Of a stretch of 64,000 nt of DNA, positions 15,714 to 23,959 are shown piece by piece (within the stretch, counting starts at the first letter, position 1; every line of letters starts with the position of its first letter). Below the pieces are notes generated by a model. That model worked only from the letters and a program-made list of their open reading frames with translations, had not been told where the DNA came from and did no database searches. The position numbers were made by a program, and so were the translations under genes. The stretch lies in contig JAJQAC010000028.1 in NCBI GenBank assembly GCA_021204025.1, forward strand, positions 1 through 64,000, read 5' to 3'. This DNA comes from Clostridiales bacterium. GTDB taxonomy: Bacteria > Bacillota > Clostridia > Lachnospirales > Lachnospiraceae.

Positions 15714-17735
15714 TTATTCATCAATTACCGCAATCACAGTATCATTCTCAACAGCATCCATTCCGGTAAAAAATTGAATATGCGAAGCCTTTCCCATCCC
15801 TGTTACCACACAGATCGTCACATCCGGATGTCCGGCCTTCTTGATTTTCTCCCGGTCAAAGCGAATCAGCGGCGTCCCGGGCGCTACAACCTCTCCTTCC
15901 TCCACCAGATAGGAAAAACCATCTCCCTGCATATCCACCGTGTCAATGCCGATGTGCAGAATCAATTCCATACCATTCTCCAGCACCAGCCCGCAGGCAT
16001 GCCGGGAATCCGGCATCAGTGCAGTAACCCGACCTGCCGCCGGTGCACAGAGAGTCTCATTTTCCGGAATGATAGCAAGTCCCTCACCAAGAACACCTTC
16101 GGAAAACACGCCGTCTCCTACTTCCTTTAATGGTATGACACGTCCCGTCAGATATGCTTTCCACTCATTCTGATGACTGGATTCCGACTCTCCTGCCGAT
16201 GATCTGTCCGCATCCGCTTTCATTCCTTTCTCCAATGTCCCATTTGCATTCTTCGAATTCAGGAGTCCTTTTTTCTGATTATCCATTCCATCCTCTATAT
16301 TCCCTTTTTCTGCGGTTTCCAACACTACAAGTCGATTTTTCCCAACGAATACAGTCAGGACAAATGAAACCGTTACTGCGACAGCCATGCAGACTGCAAA
16401 GTTCAGCATAAACTTTGGCTGAATCGACAAAATTCCCGGAAGTCCTCCCACGCCGATTGCGTTTGCTGTCGTACCTGTTGCTACGCAAAGCACCGACGCG
16501 CAGGCCGAACCGATCATCCCGCATACAAACGGGAATACATACTTCAGATTGACGCCGAAGATCGCCGGCTCTGTAACGCCAAGATAGCAGGAAACGCATG
16601 CCGGTACATTCACTTCCTGAGCGGCCGCCTCCTTTCTCTGCAGATAGATCATCCCCAGAACCGCCGATCCCTGAGCGATATTAGACAGGGCGATCATCGG
16701 CCACAGCATGGTTCCGCCATAGTCTGCGATCAGCTGCAGATCAATCGCATTTGACATATGATGAAGGCCCGTGATGACAAGCGGCGCATAAACCAGACCG
16801 AAAATCGCGCCAAACACGACCTTAAATGTACCTGTAATCCCGGCATACACAACTGCAGAAATCGCTGAACCGATTTTCCATCCGATCGGACCCAGGATAA
16901 AATGTGCCGCAATCACCGAAAGCACCAGGCTGCAAAAGGGAACCACAATCATCGACACCACCTGAGGCGTGATTCTCCGGAAAAACTTTTCCAGATATAC
17001 CAACGTAAACGCGGCAAGGATAGCCGGCAGAACCTGCGCCTGATAGCCAATCATATTGACCTGAAAGAATCCGAAATCCCATTTGGGAATATCCGCTGCC
17101 ACCGTAGCCGCAACCGAATATGCATTTAACAGCTGGCCGGAAACCAGCGTCAATCCCAGAACAATTCCTAACATCTGTGTCGTCCCCATCTTTTTCGTCA
17201 CAGACCAGCAGATTCCGACCGGGAGCATGTGGAAGACTGCCTCTCCGATCAGCCACAGAAAGCTGTCGATCCCTGACCAGAACTGACTGATGTCGCACAG
17301 TGTTTTTGTCCCGTTTTCAAAGAGATACATGCTGTCAATACAGTTCCGAAATCCCAGGATCAGACCGCCTGTGATAATCGCCGGAATCAGCGGAGCAAAG
17401 ATTTCCGCAAGGGCTGTGATCATTCTCTGCATCACATTCTGATTCTGCTTTGCCGCCTGCTTAACCGCATCCTTTGACACCCCCTCCAGACCGGCAACTG
17501 CGGTGAAGTCATTATAAAAATCCGCCACTGTGTTGCCGATAATTACCTGAAACTGACCAGACTGTGTGAAACTGCCTTTCACAACCTTCATCGCCTCGAT
17601 CCCTTTAACGTCGGCTATCCCCGGATCGTTCAGAACAAACCGCATCCTTGTCATACAGTGTGACACCGCGGCAATATTTTCCCTTCCGCCCACGAGTGCC
17701 AGAAGTTCTTTTGCATCTTCCGCATACTTTCCCAT
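15714..17735 (-). CDS. treB: PTS trehalose-specific EIIBCA permease
   Basis: A 673-residue permease taking up trehalose as trehalose-6-phosphate. EIIB is N-terminal with the phosphocysteine C27 in VSHCMTRMRF; EIIC follows with about ten membrane segments and ITGLHHMSNAIDLQLI; a charged linker near 485-530 leads to a glucose-type EIIA with the phosphohistidine in ELILHIGIDTV (H594) and the second histidine region SHIQF. E. coli TreB lacks the EIIA part and borrows Crr; having it fused makes this transporter self-contained. The start at 17735 has AAGGAG upstream. It is the first gene of the treBC operon and lies behind three TreR operators. Confidence 0.93.
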   Translation of the reverse strand: MGKYAEDAKELLALVGGRENIAAVSHCMTRMRFVLNDPGIADVKGIEAMKVVKGSFTQSGQFQVIIGNTVADFYNDFTAVAGLEGVSKDAVKQAAKQNQNVMQRMITALAEIFAPLIPAIITGGLILGFRNCIDSMYLFENGTKTLCDISQFWSGIDSFLWLIGEAVFHMLPVGICWSVTKKMGTTQMLGIVLGLTLVSGQLLNAYSVAATVAADIPKWDFGFFQVNMIGYQAQVLPAILAAFTLVYLEKFFRRITPQVVSMIVVPFCSLVLSVIAAHFILGPIGWKIGSAISAVVYAGITGTFKVVFGAIFGLVYAPLVITGLHHMSNAIDLQLIADYGGTMLWPMIALSNIAQGSAVLGMIYLQRKEAAAQEVNVPACVSCYLGVTEPAIFGVNLKYVFPFVCGMIGSACASVLCVATGTTANAIGVGGLPGILSIQPKFMLNFAVCMAVAVTVSFVLTVFVGKNRLVVLETAEKGNIEDGMDNQKKGLLNSKNANGTLEKGMKADADRSSAGESESSHQNEWKAYLTGRVIPLKEVGDGVFSEGVLGEGLAIIPENETLCAPAAGRVTALMPDSRHACGLVLENGMELILHIGIDTVDMQGDGFSYLVEEGEVVAPGTPLIRFDREKIKKAGHPDVTICVVTGMGKASHIQFFTGMDAVENDTVIAVIDE

Positions 17736-17762
17736 AAAATTTTCTCCTTACATTTGCTTTCT

Positions 17763-17776
17763 CTTGTTTAAACAAG
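17763..17776. promoter_or_regulatory. TreR operator O1
   Basis: A perfect 14-base palindrome, CTTGTTTAAACAAG, downstream of the treB promoter start region. Two more copies follow at 17802 and 17834. Confidence 0.75.
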
Positions 17777-17790
17777 TTCTTATGTCCTTA

Positions 17791-17819
17791 TTTTTACCAC
17801 ACTTGTTTAAACATGTCAA
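17791..17819 (-). promoter_or_regulatory. treB promoter
   Basis: On the minus strand TTGACA (17819-17814) and TAAAAA (17796-17791) are 17 bases apart. Operator O2 occupies the spacer, so bound TreR would block polymerase directly. Confidence 0.7.
17802..17815. promoter_or_regulatory. TreR operator O2 (inside the promoter)
   Basis: CTTGTTTAAACATG, one mismatch from the perfect palindrome of O1. It overlaps the -35 box and the spacer of the treB promoter. Confidence 0.75.
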
Positions 17820-17833
17820 GCATTATTTTGAAA

Positions 17834-17847
17834 TTTGTTTAAACAAG
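17834..17847. promoter_or_regulatory. TreR operator O3
   Basis: TTTGTTTAAACAAG, a near-perfect copy upstream of both the treB and treR promoters. The O1-O3 spacing of about 71 bases would allow looping between bound repressors (inference). Confidence 0.7.
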
Positions 17848-17861
17848 TTTAATGTTTTTTC

Positions 17862-17889
17862 TTGACTCTTATTTTAATTCTTTTATAAT
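17862..17889 (+). promoter_or_regulatory. treR promoter
   Basis: TTGACT and TATAAT are 16 bases apart on the + strand, 42 bases before the treR start. It lies 15 bases past operator O3, so autoregulation is plausible. Confidence 0.65.
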
Positions 17890-17930
17890 AAAGATAACAC
17901 TACGGAAAACTGAGAAAAGAGACAATTGAA

Positions 17931-18707
17931 ATGCCCAAAAGTAAATTTGAAGAAATCTATCAGGATTTGAAAAGAAAAATAGAATCAAACGAATACCCCT
18001 ATCAGCAGCTTCTCCCGTCAGAGAATACCCTGGTTCAAATCTATGGCTGTTCCCGGAACACAGTTCGTCGCGCGATCGGACAGCTGGTGACCGCCGGTTA
18101 CGTCCAGACAATGCAGGGAAAGGGTGTCCGCAACATCTATCGTCCCGTTGAGCAGTCTACCTTTACCATCGGCGAGATTGAAACCTTCCGCGAGTCCACC
18201 ATGCGCAACGGTCAGTCCTCACGGACAGAAGTACTGCTTTTCTCCGAAATCACAATCGATGAAATGCTGTCTGCCCGCACCGGTTTTCCTATCGGCGCAC
18301 CGGTATACTATCTCCAGAGGCTCCATTACCTGAATGAAAAGCCCCTGATCCTGAACCACAACTATTTTTTGAAGGAAGCCGTCCCTGACCTTACTCCGGA
18401 AATCGCCCGACATTCCATATATGATTATCTGGAAAACACAATTCATATGACCATCGTCAACAGCAAGCGCATCATGACGGTCGAAAAGATTACAGAAATT
18501 GATGAGAAATATATGGATCTGAACGCAGAGGAATACAATTGTGTCGCGGTAATCACCAGCTTCACTTACAACAGCAGCGGCACCATGTTCGAATATACAC
18601 AGTCACGGCACCGCCCCGATTACTTCCGCTTTCAGGACAATGCCGTGAGAAAATCAACGCCCATTCTTTCTCCGTTTATTCCGTCCTCTACACCTGAAAA
18701 AATTTAA
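17931..18707 (+). CDS. treR: GntR-family trehalose operon repressor
   Basis: A 258-residue GntR/HutC regulator. The N-terminal winged helix (LLPSENTLVQIYGCSRNTVRRAI, about residues 25-47) is typical; the C-terminal UTRA domain includes PVYYLQRLHYLNEKPLILNHNYF and ends with EYTQSRHRPDYFRF. TreR of Bacillus has this architecture and is released from DNA by trehalose-6-phosphate. The gene is transcribed away from treBC across a 195-base region with three palindromic operators, which fixes its assignment. The ribosome-binding site is weak (AAAAGAGA), which suits a repressor made in small amounts. Confidence 0.92.
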   Translation: MPKSKFEEIYQDLKRKIESNEYPYQQLLPSENTLVQIYGCSRNTVRRAIGQLVTAGYVQTMQGKGVRNIYRPVEQSTFTIGEIETFRESTMRNGQSSRTEVLLFSEITIDEMLSARTGFPIGAPVYYLQRLHYLNEKPLILNHNYFLKEAVPDLTPEIARHSIYDYLENTIHMTIVNSKRIMTVEKITEIDEKYMDLNAEEYNCVAVITSFTYNSSGTMFEYTQSRHRPDYFRFQDNAVRKSTPILSPFIPSSTPEKI

Positions 18708-18716
18708 AATCGGGTA

Positions 18717-18745
18717 TTACACCAATAATTTTTTTGTGCTATACT
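18717..18745 (+). promoter_or_regulatory. Promoter of the MATE gene
   Basis: TTACAC and TATACT are separated by 17 bases, giving a leader of roughly 90 bases before the MATE start codon. That leader holds a small open frame and a stem-loop. Confidence 0.55.
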
Positions 18746-18776
18746 GGCAAAGCTGCCCAAAAACAGAAAAGAAACT

Positions 18777-18851
18777 ATGATGGTAACCTGTATGCGTGAA
18801 AGTCATGTCATGTATACAGGATTTTTTTATGGAGGTATTTATCATGAATGA
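18777..18851 (+). CDS. Putative 24-residue leader peptide upstream of the MATE gene
   Basis: An open frame starts with two ATG codons and ends TAT CAT GAA TGA, so its stop overlaps the MATE start region (ATGAATGA). It covers the whole leader, including a stem-loop (18787-18820) with a run of seven T, and the MATE ribosome-binding site GGAGG. Ribosome stalling in such a leader could switch the hairpin and expose the downstream site, as in erm and cat leaders. Its own ribosome-binding site is weak (AGAAAAG). Coding status is inferred from arrangement. Confidence 0.45.
   Translation: MMVTCMRESHVMYTGFFYGGIYHE
18787..18828 (+). promoter_or_regulatory. Terminator-like hairpin in the MATE leader (attenuator)
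   Basis: CCTGTAT (18787-18793) pairs with ATACAGG (18814-18820), followed by A and seven T. It sits after the promoter and just before the MATE ribosome-binding site, the layout of a transcription attenuator. The loop contains repeated CATG/GTCATG that could support an alternative fold. Confidence 0.55.
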
Positions 18852-20259
18852 ACAAACAAACCGCTACTTAGCAGAAGCCCCGATCGAAAAGCTGATGCTG
18901 AAATTTTCGATCCCGTCGATTCTGGCGCTGCTCGTCTCTTCACTCTACAACATCGTCGATCAGATTTTCATCGGCCGGGGAGTCGGATATCTGGGAAATG
19001 GCGCGACCAATGTTGTGTTCCCCATCACCGTGATCGCGCTCGCTGTTGCCCTCATGGTAGGAGACGGTTGCGCCGCATTTTTAAGTCTCTGTCAGGGAAT
19101 GAAGGATCAGGAATCCTCTCACAAGAGTGTGGGTAACGCCATCCTGATATTTATCCTTGCCAGCATCCTGCTGGTCGCTGCTTTTGTACTGGGAAGAGAA
19201 GGGATCCTGGCAGCATTTGGCGCAACGGAAGGTAATATCGCCTATGCCAGAGCTTATTTTGATATTATCGTGATCGGACTGCCCTTTTATATCTTTACCA
19301 ATGGCATTAATTCCATTATCCGTGCAGATGGGAGTCCGAAATATTCCATGCTTTCAACATTAACCGGCTGTATCATCAATGTGATCCTGGATCCTGTCGC
19401 TATCTTTATCCTGCACTGGGGCGTCGAGGGTGCTGCTCTGGCTACCATCGCAGGTCAGATCGTTTCCGCCATCCTGGGGATGATCTATCTCTTTCGCACG
19501 AAAACCTTTCGCTTACAGAAAGAGAGTTTTCGTCCCAACGGAAGAATCATCCGCAAAATCCTGCCGCTCGGGGTCAGCAGCTTCCTCACCCAGCTTTCGA
19601 TTGTGATTATCATGGGCGTCATGAATACCACTCTGATTAAGTATGGCGCGCGATCGGAGTACGGCGCGGATATCCCCATGACTGTGATGGGCATCGTCAT
19701 GAAGGTATTTCAGATTGTCATTGCCTTTGTCGTCGGTATCGCCGCGGGATGTCAGCCGATTGTCGGCTATAATTTCGGCGCGGGTATTTATAACCGTGTA
19801 AAGGAACTATACAAAAAGATGATGATCTGCGAGGTAGTCATCGGCCTGATTTCTACGATCGCGTTTGAGTTTTTCCCGGTTCCGATTATCAGTCTGTTCG
19901 GCAGTGAGAGCGAGTTGTATATTCAGTTTGCCATCTATTCATTCCGCATTTTCCTGGCAACCATGACTCTGTGCTGCGTTCAGAAAGCGACCAGCATTTT
20001 CCTGCAGTCATTAGGGAAACCGGTCATGTCCCTGACCTTGTCGCTGCTGAGAGACTTTATCCTCAGCGTTCCCCTCGTGCTGTTCCTGCCGGAGTTCCGT
20101 CAGCTTGGCGTTATGGGGCCGCTATATTCCGGTCCGATCGCGGATGTCGTCTCATTTACGGCGGCGATGATTATGATGGTGTATGTTTGGAAACAGCTGA
20201 GCGTGAACCGCTTTGTCGAAACTGCTATCCAAAATGAGCCTGTACTCATGAAAAATTAA
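18844..20259 (+). CDS. MATE-family multidrug efflux transporter
   Basis: A 471-residue membrane protein with about 12 hydrophobic segments in two related halves. The opening FSIPSILALLVSSLYNIVDQIFIGRGVG and the PIVGYNFGAG segment at the start of the second half are typical of the MATE (MepA/NorM) family, which expels cationic drugs in exchange for Na+ or H+. The start at 18844 is set by GGAGG nine bases upstream; an in-frame upstream ATG at 18796 would lie inside the leader hairpin. No drug specificity can be read from sequence. It is a single-gene unit closed by a strong terminator. Confidence 0.92.
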   Translation: MNEQTNRYLAEAPIEKLMLKFSIPSILALLVSSLYNIVDQIFIGRGVGYLGNGATNVVFPITVIALAVALMVGDGCAAFLSLCQGMKDQESSHKSVGNAILIFILASILLVAAFVLGREGILAAFGATEGNIAYARAYFDIIVIGLPFYIFTNGINSIIRADGSPKYSMLSTLTGCIINVILDPVAIFILHWGVEGAALATIAGQIVSAILGMIYLFRTKTFRLQKESFRPNGRIIRKILPLGVSSFLTQLSIVIIMGVMNTTLIKYGARSEYGADIPMTVMGIVMKVFQIVIAFVVGIAAGCQPIVGYNFGAGIYNRVKELYKKMMICEVVIGLISTIAFEFFPVPIISLFGSESELYIQFAIYSFRIFLATMTLCCVQKATSIFLQSLGKPVMSLTLSLLRDFILSVPLVLFLPEFRQLGVMGPLYSGPIADVVSFTAAMIMMVYVWKQLSVNRFVETAIQNEPVLMKN

Positions 20260-20305
20260 CCGCAGGATAAAAAATAGAAACTTCTGCTACACTCAAGGCA
20301 AATAG

Positions 20306-20350
20306 AAAGCTGCCGCTTACATGGTAAAAACAGCAGGCGGCAGCTTTTTT
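20306..20350 (+). terminator. Intrinsic terminator of the MATE gene
   Basis: AAAGCTGCCGC pairs with GCGGCAGCTTT and continues into a run of six T. An A run on the left flank allows it to work for the leftward monooxygenase gene too. Confidence 0.85.
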
Positions 20351-20440
20351 ATGCGCCGGGCCGGGTAAGGCATTTTGCAGCGAGTATGAGGCGAAAAAGA
20401 CACCTCCTGCTTGATTTTCTTTCTTCACAATGGAATTCCA

Positions 20441-20773
20441 CTATTTCCTGATAAATGAAATATCCTGGTCAGGGATTCCTTCCTCGTCAGAGATGTATCT
20501 CTCCACTTTCATATGAAGATTGTACTTTTCTCTCAATTCTGAAATTTCCCTCATCATCGGGGACGCATGGTGAGCGTCAAGCGCGGCCTGGTCTCTCCAC
20601 ATATCGATCAGCAACACCGTCTCCGGGTCGTCCACCGGATAAAAATACTCATAACGTAGGTTTCCCTCCTCCGCGCGAATTCTGGCAACTGTGCCGCCTG
20701 ATACCATCTCCTGCGCGAATTTTCTCGCATTACCTCCTGAGCCCGTATAATAAAGATTCACTACAATTGCCAT
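20441..20773 (-). CDS. Putative quinol monooxygenase (ABM domain)
   Basis: A 110-residue protein with one antibiotic-biosynthesis-monooxygenase (ABM) fold. Seen: VNLYYTGSGGNARKFAQEM, then GNLRYEYFYPVDDPETVLLIDMW and the HHASPMM segment near residue 68, all typical of YgiN-like quinol monooxygenases. These cofactor-free dimeric enzymes act on quinols or similar aromatics. AAGGGAGA precedes the ATG. It stands alone between the MATE gene and an Rpn-like gene. The substrate is unknown. Confidence 0.85.
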   Translation of the reverse strand: MAIVVNLYYTGSGGNARKFAQEMVSGGTVARIRAEEGNLRYEYFYPVDDPETVLLIDMWRDQAALDAHHASPMMREISELREKYNLHMKVERYISDEEGIPDQDISFIRK

Positions 20774-20824
20774 GTTAACATCTCCCTTCTGAGCAAATTT
20801 TATTTTTTACCCGCCCCTGCACAT

Positions 20825-20876
20825 AAAAAATACAGGTATGGAGTAAATATCGTTTCTATTTTCCCATACCTGTATT
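20825..20876 (-). terminator. Intrinsic terminator after the Rpn-like gene
   Basis: On the minus strand a 12-bp stem built on ATACAGGTATGG / CCATACCTGTAT is followed by six T. It lies 65 bases after the stop codon of the Rpn-like gene. Confidence 0.8.
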
Positions 20877-20915
20877 ATAATTCTCTGTCATTCACATATC
20901 AAATACTTAATTTTT

Positions 20916-20943
20916 ATCGATCATTTATGCCCCAAAAGTACTA
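20916..20943. repeat. 28-base direct repeat, left copy
   Basis: Matches 22066-22093 at 25 of 28 bases. This copy includes the stop codon of the Rpn-like gene and the bases just after it. Confidence 0.6.
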
Positions 20944-21807
20944 GATGCTCATCATTTTCTCAGTCTGTACCTTTTTCACTTCTTCTTCGCTAATACCCAG
21001 AAGTGCCGCGATTTCCGCAGGTTTGCGGCCATCGGCGGACCATTTAAAGATCAACATTTTATCGCGCTGTTCAATTCCCTTTTCAATCCCATCTTTATAA
21101 ATCATCTGTCCCAGTACTGTCATGCTAAACGCCTCCTTTAAATCGCTCACTTCTTCTTTTTCCAAAAATTTCACAGCGAACGCGAACAGGATCGATCCCA
21201 TCCTCCGATAATCGGTTTCATCCAGGTTATCTCGTTCTTTCTGTAAAACCAACAGCGTCCGGCGAATCCGTTCTTTTACACTCAGTTTTCCTGACATTAA
21301 CGGTGTCAAAAGCAGTTCCACCAGATCCATACGTTCCACCTTTGTGGTTTCCTGAATCTTTTCAACCCGCCGGATCTTTTCGTCTGCATTGGACAGCTGC
21401 ATATTGATAATGCTGACCTTATAAGTATTAATACCAGTTCGAAGCTCTCTCAATGGCAACTTCACATTAGCTGTACACAGCACACTCGTCACCACATCAA
21501 CGCCGTATATATGGCTGGTCAGCGCCTCCGCGGCGCGAAAACGCACCAGATCTTCCCTGACAAGCCGGTCGGATTCAAACTCCATATGCCGCCACTGCCC
21601 ATTATTCATCACAAACATAAAGTCCTGAAGGAGATCCTTCATTTCCAGATGTACAGCTTCCGAAGGAGCAACCCCGACCACTTTTTCCTCAATACCCAAA
21701 CGCGGCAACAATTCCTTTGCAAACAACTGCATCGCGTCTTTCAACGTCCGATCTTCAATTGGTAACGGTAATTTATCTTTCGTAAGAAGGTCCCTGCTCT
21801 TTTCCAT
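20941..21807 (-). CDS. Rpn-like / PD-(D/E)XK nuclease family transposase-related protein
   Basis: A 288-residue protein resembling the Rpn/PD-(D/E)XK nuclease-transposase group common in Lachnospiraceae. Seen: a nuclease-like core (FMFVMNNGQWRHMEFES, about residues 72-88, followed by VREDLVRFRAAEALTSHIYG), a helical middle, and a short C-terminal helix-turn-helix-like piece (KPAEIAALLGISEEEV). Rpn proteins promote RecA-independent recombination in E. coli; the function of this branch is not known, and key acidic residues are not all obvious. The start at 21807 is chosen for AGGAGG six bases upstream. Direct repeats flank the gene region. Confidence 0.65.
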   Translation of the reverse strand: MEKSRDLLTKDKLPLPIEDRTLKDAMQLFAKELLPRLGIEEKVVGVAPSEAVHLEMKDLLQDFMFVMNNGQWRHMEFESDRLVREDLVRFRAAEALTSHIYGVDVVTSVLCTANVKLPLRELRTGINTYKVSIINMQLSNADEKIRRVEKIQETTKVERMDLVELLLTPLMSGKLSVKERIRRTLLVLQKERDNLDETDYRRMGSILFAFAVKFLEKEEVSDLKEAFSMTVLGQMIYKDGIEKGIEQRDKMLIFKWSADGRKPAEIAALLGISEEEVKKVQTEKMMSI

Positions 21808-22065
21808 GTATCCTCCTTTACTCATCTGTGCAGGGAAGCTATCTTTTCATTGATCATTGTTCCGGGCAATCGTTTTTTGCATTTCTATCAATCGATGGAA
21901 ATGTTCCTCTTACGTAAGCATCTATGAGTTAGACAACCTCCCGCCGTCAGTCTTATCCAGATCCATCTTTACCTCACACTTGCTTATGTTCGTTTTTCTC
22001 ACCCGGTTGATCTATTATAACATACAACGAAGGACATCTGCAACCCAGGGAAATAGAATGATAGA

Positions 22066-22093
22066 ATCGATCACTTATGCTCCAAAAGCACTA
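22066..22093. repeat. 28-base direct repeat, right copy
   Basis: Second copy of the repeat that overlaps the 3' end of the Rpn-like gene. On the minus strand it is preceded by ATGAGTAAATAG, close to the ATGAGCATCTAG that ends the Rpn-like gene, so it looks like the last codons and 3' flank of a lost paralogue. Confidence 0.5.
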
Positions 22094-22098
22094 TTTAC

Positions 22099-22929
22099 TC
22101 ATAATCTATGAAAAACCGGCTCCATGTTTTCATACGTGCATAAATACTCAAATCCCATCTCTTTCAAAATCCGGCTGTCTTCCCTGATATAAGCCCCCAG
22201 ATGGGCAGGCGCGTGGCTGTCGCTCCCGATCGTCAGGATTTTGCCGCCCAAATCACGATACAGTTTCAGGATCGCTGCGCACGGCTGTGAATCCGTTAAT
22301 TTATAACGATGGCTCGATGTGTTAAGTTCAATCCCTTTCCCATCAGCAATCACTATTTTCAAGATTTCCGCAACCATTGGACGAATCTTTTCAAACGGGT
22401 ACACACCCGCTTTATCATAACGCGCGATCAGGTCCATATGCCCCAGCACACTGTAATTTTTATAATTCTTCACCAGATTTAACATTTCCTCGTAATAGCG
22501 CTCATTGTACTCCTGCTGTGTCCTGCCGCGCTGAAAATCCTGCGTCCAGAATTCCTTATCCTCCACCTGATGTACCGACAGGATGATGAAATCAAACGGA
22601 TAACGGGCAAAAAGTTTCTCATACAGCGGGATGGTGTGCATCTGCATGCCAAACTCCAGGCCGGTTTTAATCCGGATTTTGTCGCCATAAAGTCTCTTCA
22701 TCTTTACGATCTCGGCCATATACTTCGGATAGTCCACATTGGCAAAGGGATCACCATTGCGGTATTTGATTTCCTGTCCCCAGTCCCAGTCGATCTTAAT
22801 TCCATAATCCACATGATCGGTAAAACAGATTTCCTCCATCCCCATCTGGATGGCATCTCTGACCACATCCTCCATGGGATAGGTAGAATCGTCACTATAG
22901 TAAGTGTGAACGTGGTAATCTGCAAACAT
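22099..22929 (-). CDS. PHP-domain histidinol-phosphatase family protein
   Basis: A 276-residue HisJ-type PHP phosphoesterase. Seen: the metal-binding opening YHVHTYYSDDS (residues 4-14), FTDHVDYG, GLEFGMQM, ILSVHQVE, GHMDLIARYD, and the closing IGSDSHAPAHLG. HisJ removes phosphate from histidinol phosphate, but many PHP proteins of this type act on other small phosphates. No his genes are near, so the substrate is open. The start at 22929 has AGGAGG upstream; the frame is open to 22950. It follows the acetyltransferase gene by 31 bases, suggesting an operon. Confidence 0.88.
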   Translation of the reverse strand: MFADYHVHTYYSDDSTYPMEDVVRDAIQMGMEEICFTDHVDYGIKIDWDWGQEIKYRNGDPFANVDYPKYMAEIVKMKRLYGDKIRIKTGLEFGMQMHTIPLYEKLFARYPFDFIILSVHQVEDKEFWTQDFQRGRTQQEYNERYYEEMLNLVKNYKNYSVLGHMDLIARYDKAGVYPFEKIRPMVAEILKIVIADGKGIELNTSSHRYKLTDSQPCAAILKLYRDLGGKILTIGSDSHAPAHLGAYIREDSRILKEMGFEYLCTYENMEPVFHRL

Positions 22930-22960
22930 TTGTTTTTCCTCCTTCAGCAATATCGTTTTA

Positions 22961-23668
22961 TCATTCGTTTCTCTTTGGTTTTACAACATCATGATCTCGT
23001 TCTACGGCGTCATGTTCTGATTCTGCGGCATCATGCTCTCGTTCTACAGCATCATGACCCAGTGCCTCCCAGTTAATCTTCTTATCTCGGAAATAATACT
23101 CCCTGTCCCGCTCATTAATCTCCCGCAGCACTCGGCAGGGATTGCCGACCGCGACAACATTGGATGGCACATCTTTCGTAACCACACTGCCGGCGCCAAT
23201 CACAACATTATCGCCGATCGTGACACCCGGCAGGATCTGGACTCCCGCGCCGATCCAGCAGTTTTTGCCGATATGAACAGGCACATTGTACTGATATCCC
23301 TTCTCGCGCAGCTCCGGCAGGATCGGATGAGCGGCAGTAATCACGGTCACATTCGGGCCAAACATCGTATAATCACCAACATAGATATGGGTGTCATCCA
23401 CCATCGTTACGCCAAAATTACAGTAAACTCCCTTTCCGAAATGTACATGACCACCGCCCATATTTGAATAAAACGGCGGCTCAATGTAGCAGTCCTCACC
23501 AATTTCAGCAAACATTTCTTTCATCAGTTTCTGCCGCCTGCTCATTTCCGTCGGACGGGTCTGATTAAAATCATAAAGCCGGTCAAGCCGTTTTTGCTGA
23601 TCCCGCATGATTTCCTCATCGCCGGGCAGATAGAGCTCTCCGGTATTTAATCTGTCCTTCATAGCCAT
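22961..23668 (-). CDS. Maltose/galactoside O-acetyltransferase family enzyme with heptad-repeat tail
   Basis: A 235-residue left-handed beta-helix acetyltransferase. The N-terminal helical part (Maa domain, DRLNTGELYLPGDEEIM) is followed by hexapeptide repeats, the catalytic-type histidine segment ITAAHP, and the closing IGAGSVVTKDVPSNVVAVGNPCRVLR. Family members transfer acetyl from acetyl-CoA to sugars. Unlike most relatives, which end near 190-200, this one carries a charged tail of four HDAVERE-like heptads. The start at 23668 is preferred since GGAG precedes it at six bases; 23680 is possible. Confidence 0.88.
   Translation of the reverse strand: MAMKDRLNTGELYLPGDEEIMRDQQKRLDRLYDFNQTRPTEMSRRQKLMKEMFAEIGEDCYIEPPFYSNMGGGHVHFGKGVYCNFGVTMVDDTHIYVGDYTMFGPNVTVITAAHPILPELREKGYQYNVPVHIGKNCWIGAGVQILPGVTIGDNVVIGAGSVVTKDVPSNVVAVGNPCRVLREINERDREYYFRDKKINWEALGHDAVEREHDAAESEHDAVERDHDVVKPKRNE
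22989..23056. repeat. 21-base tandem repeat encoding a heptad tail
   Basis: TCATG recurs at 22989, 23010, 23031 and 23052, exactly 21 bases apart, giving three full units and part of a fourth in the 3' end of the acetyltransferase gene. Each unit encodes HD(A/V)(V/A)E(R/S)(E/D). Such arrays change copy number by slippage. Confidence 0.8.
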
Positions 23669-23847
23669 ATAAATCTCCATTCCGCCGCTATTTTGTTGGC
23701 GGCATAAATGCTGAAGAAAGGCCTGTTTTCTTCCACACAGGGCTTCCTCCTGATATCCAGTCCTTTATCCAATTCTTTACCCGTTTTTACATAAACGCAT
23801 GTATAACAAATCGGGCCCGTTTTTTGCCCTGCCGCAACACTGCAAGA

Positions 23848-23875
23848 TTGACTTTCGTCCTTTTCCGCGTATAAT
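23848..23875 (+). promoter_or_regulatory. Promoter of the AraC-type regulator gene
   Basis: TTGACT and TATAAT are 16 bases apart, 85 bases before the start codon at 23960. The rest of the 291 bases between the divergent acetyltransferase and araC-type genes shows no gene. Confidence 0.6.
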
Positions 23876-23959
23876 TATATCGTAATTAAAAGAGGAATAC
23901 TTTCAATATTTCGCAAAGAATTATAACAATATCGTTAATCTGCATGTGGGAGGGAATAC

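Noticed and set aside
17763-17847. Three evenly placed palindromes as a CRISPR-like array
   Set aside because: Spacing and sequence fit TreR operators around two promoters; no spacers of constant size.
22570-23076. 168-codon + strand frame ending in His/Leu repeats
   Set aside because: Antisense of the PHP and acetyltransferase genes; its repeats are only the mirror of the 21-base array.
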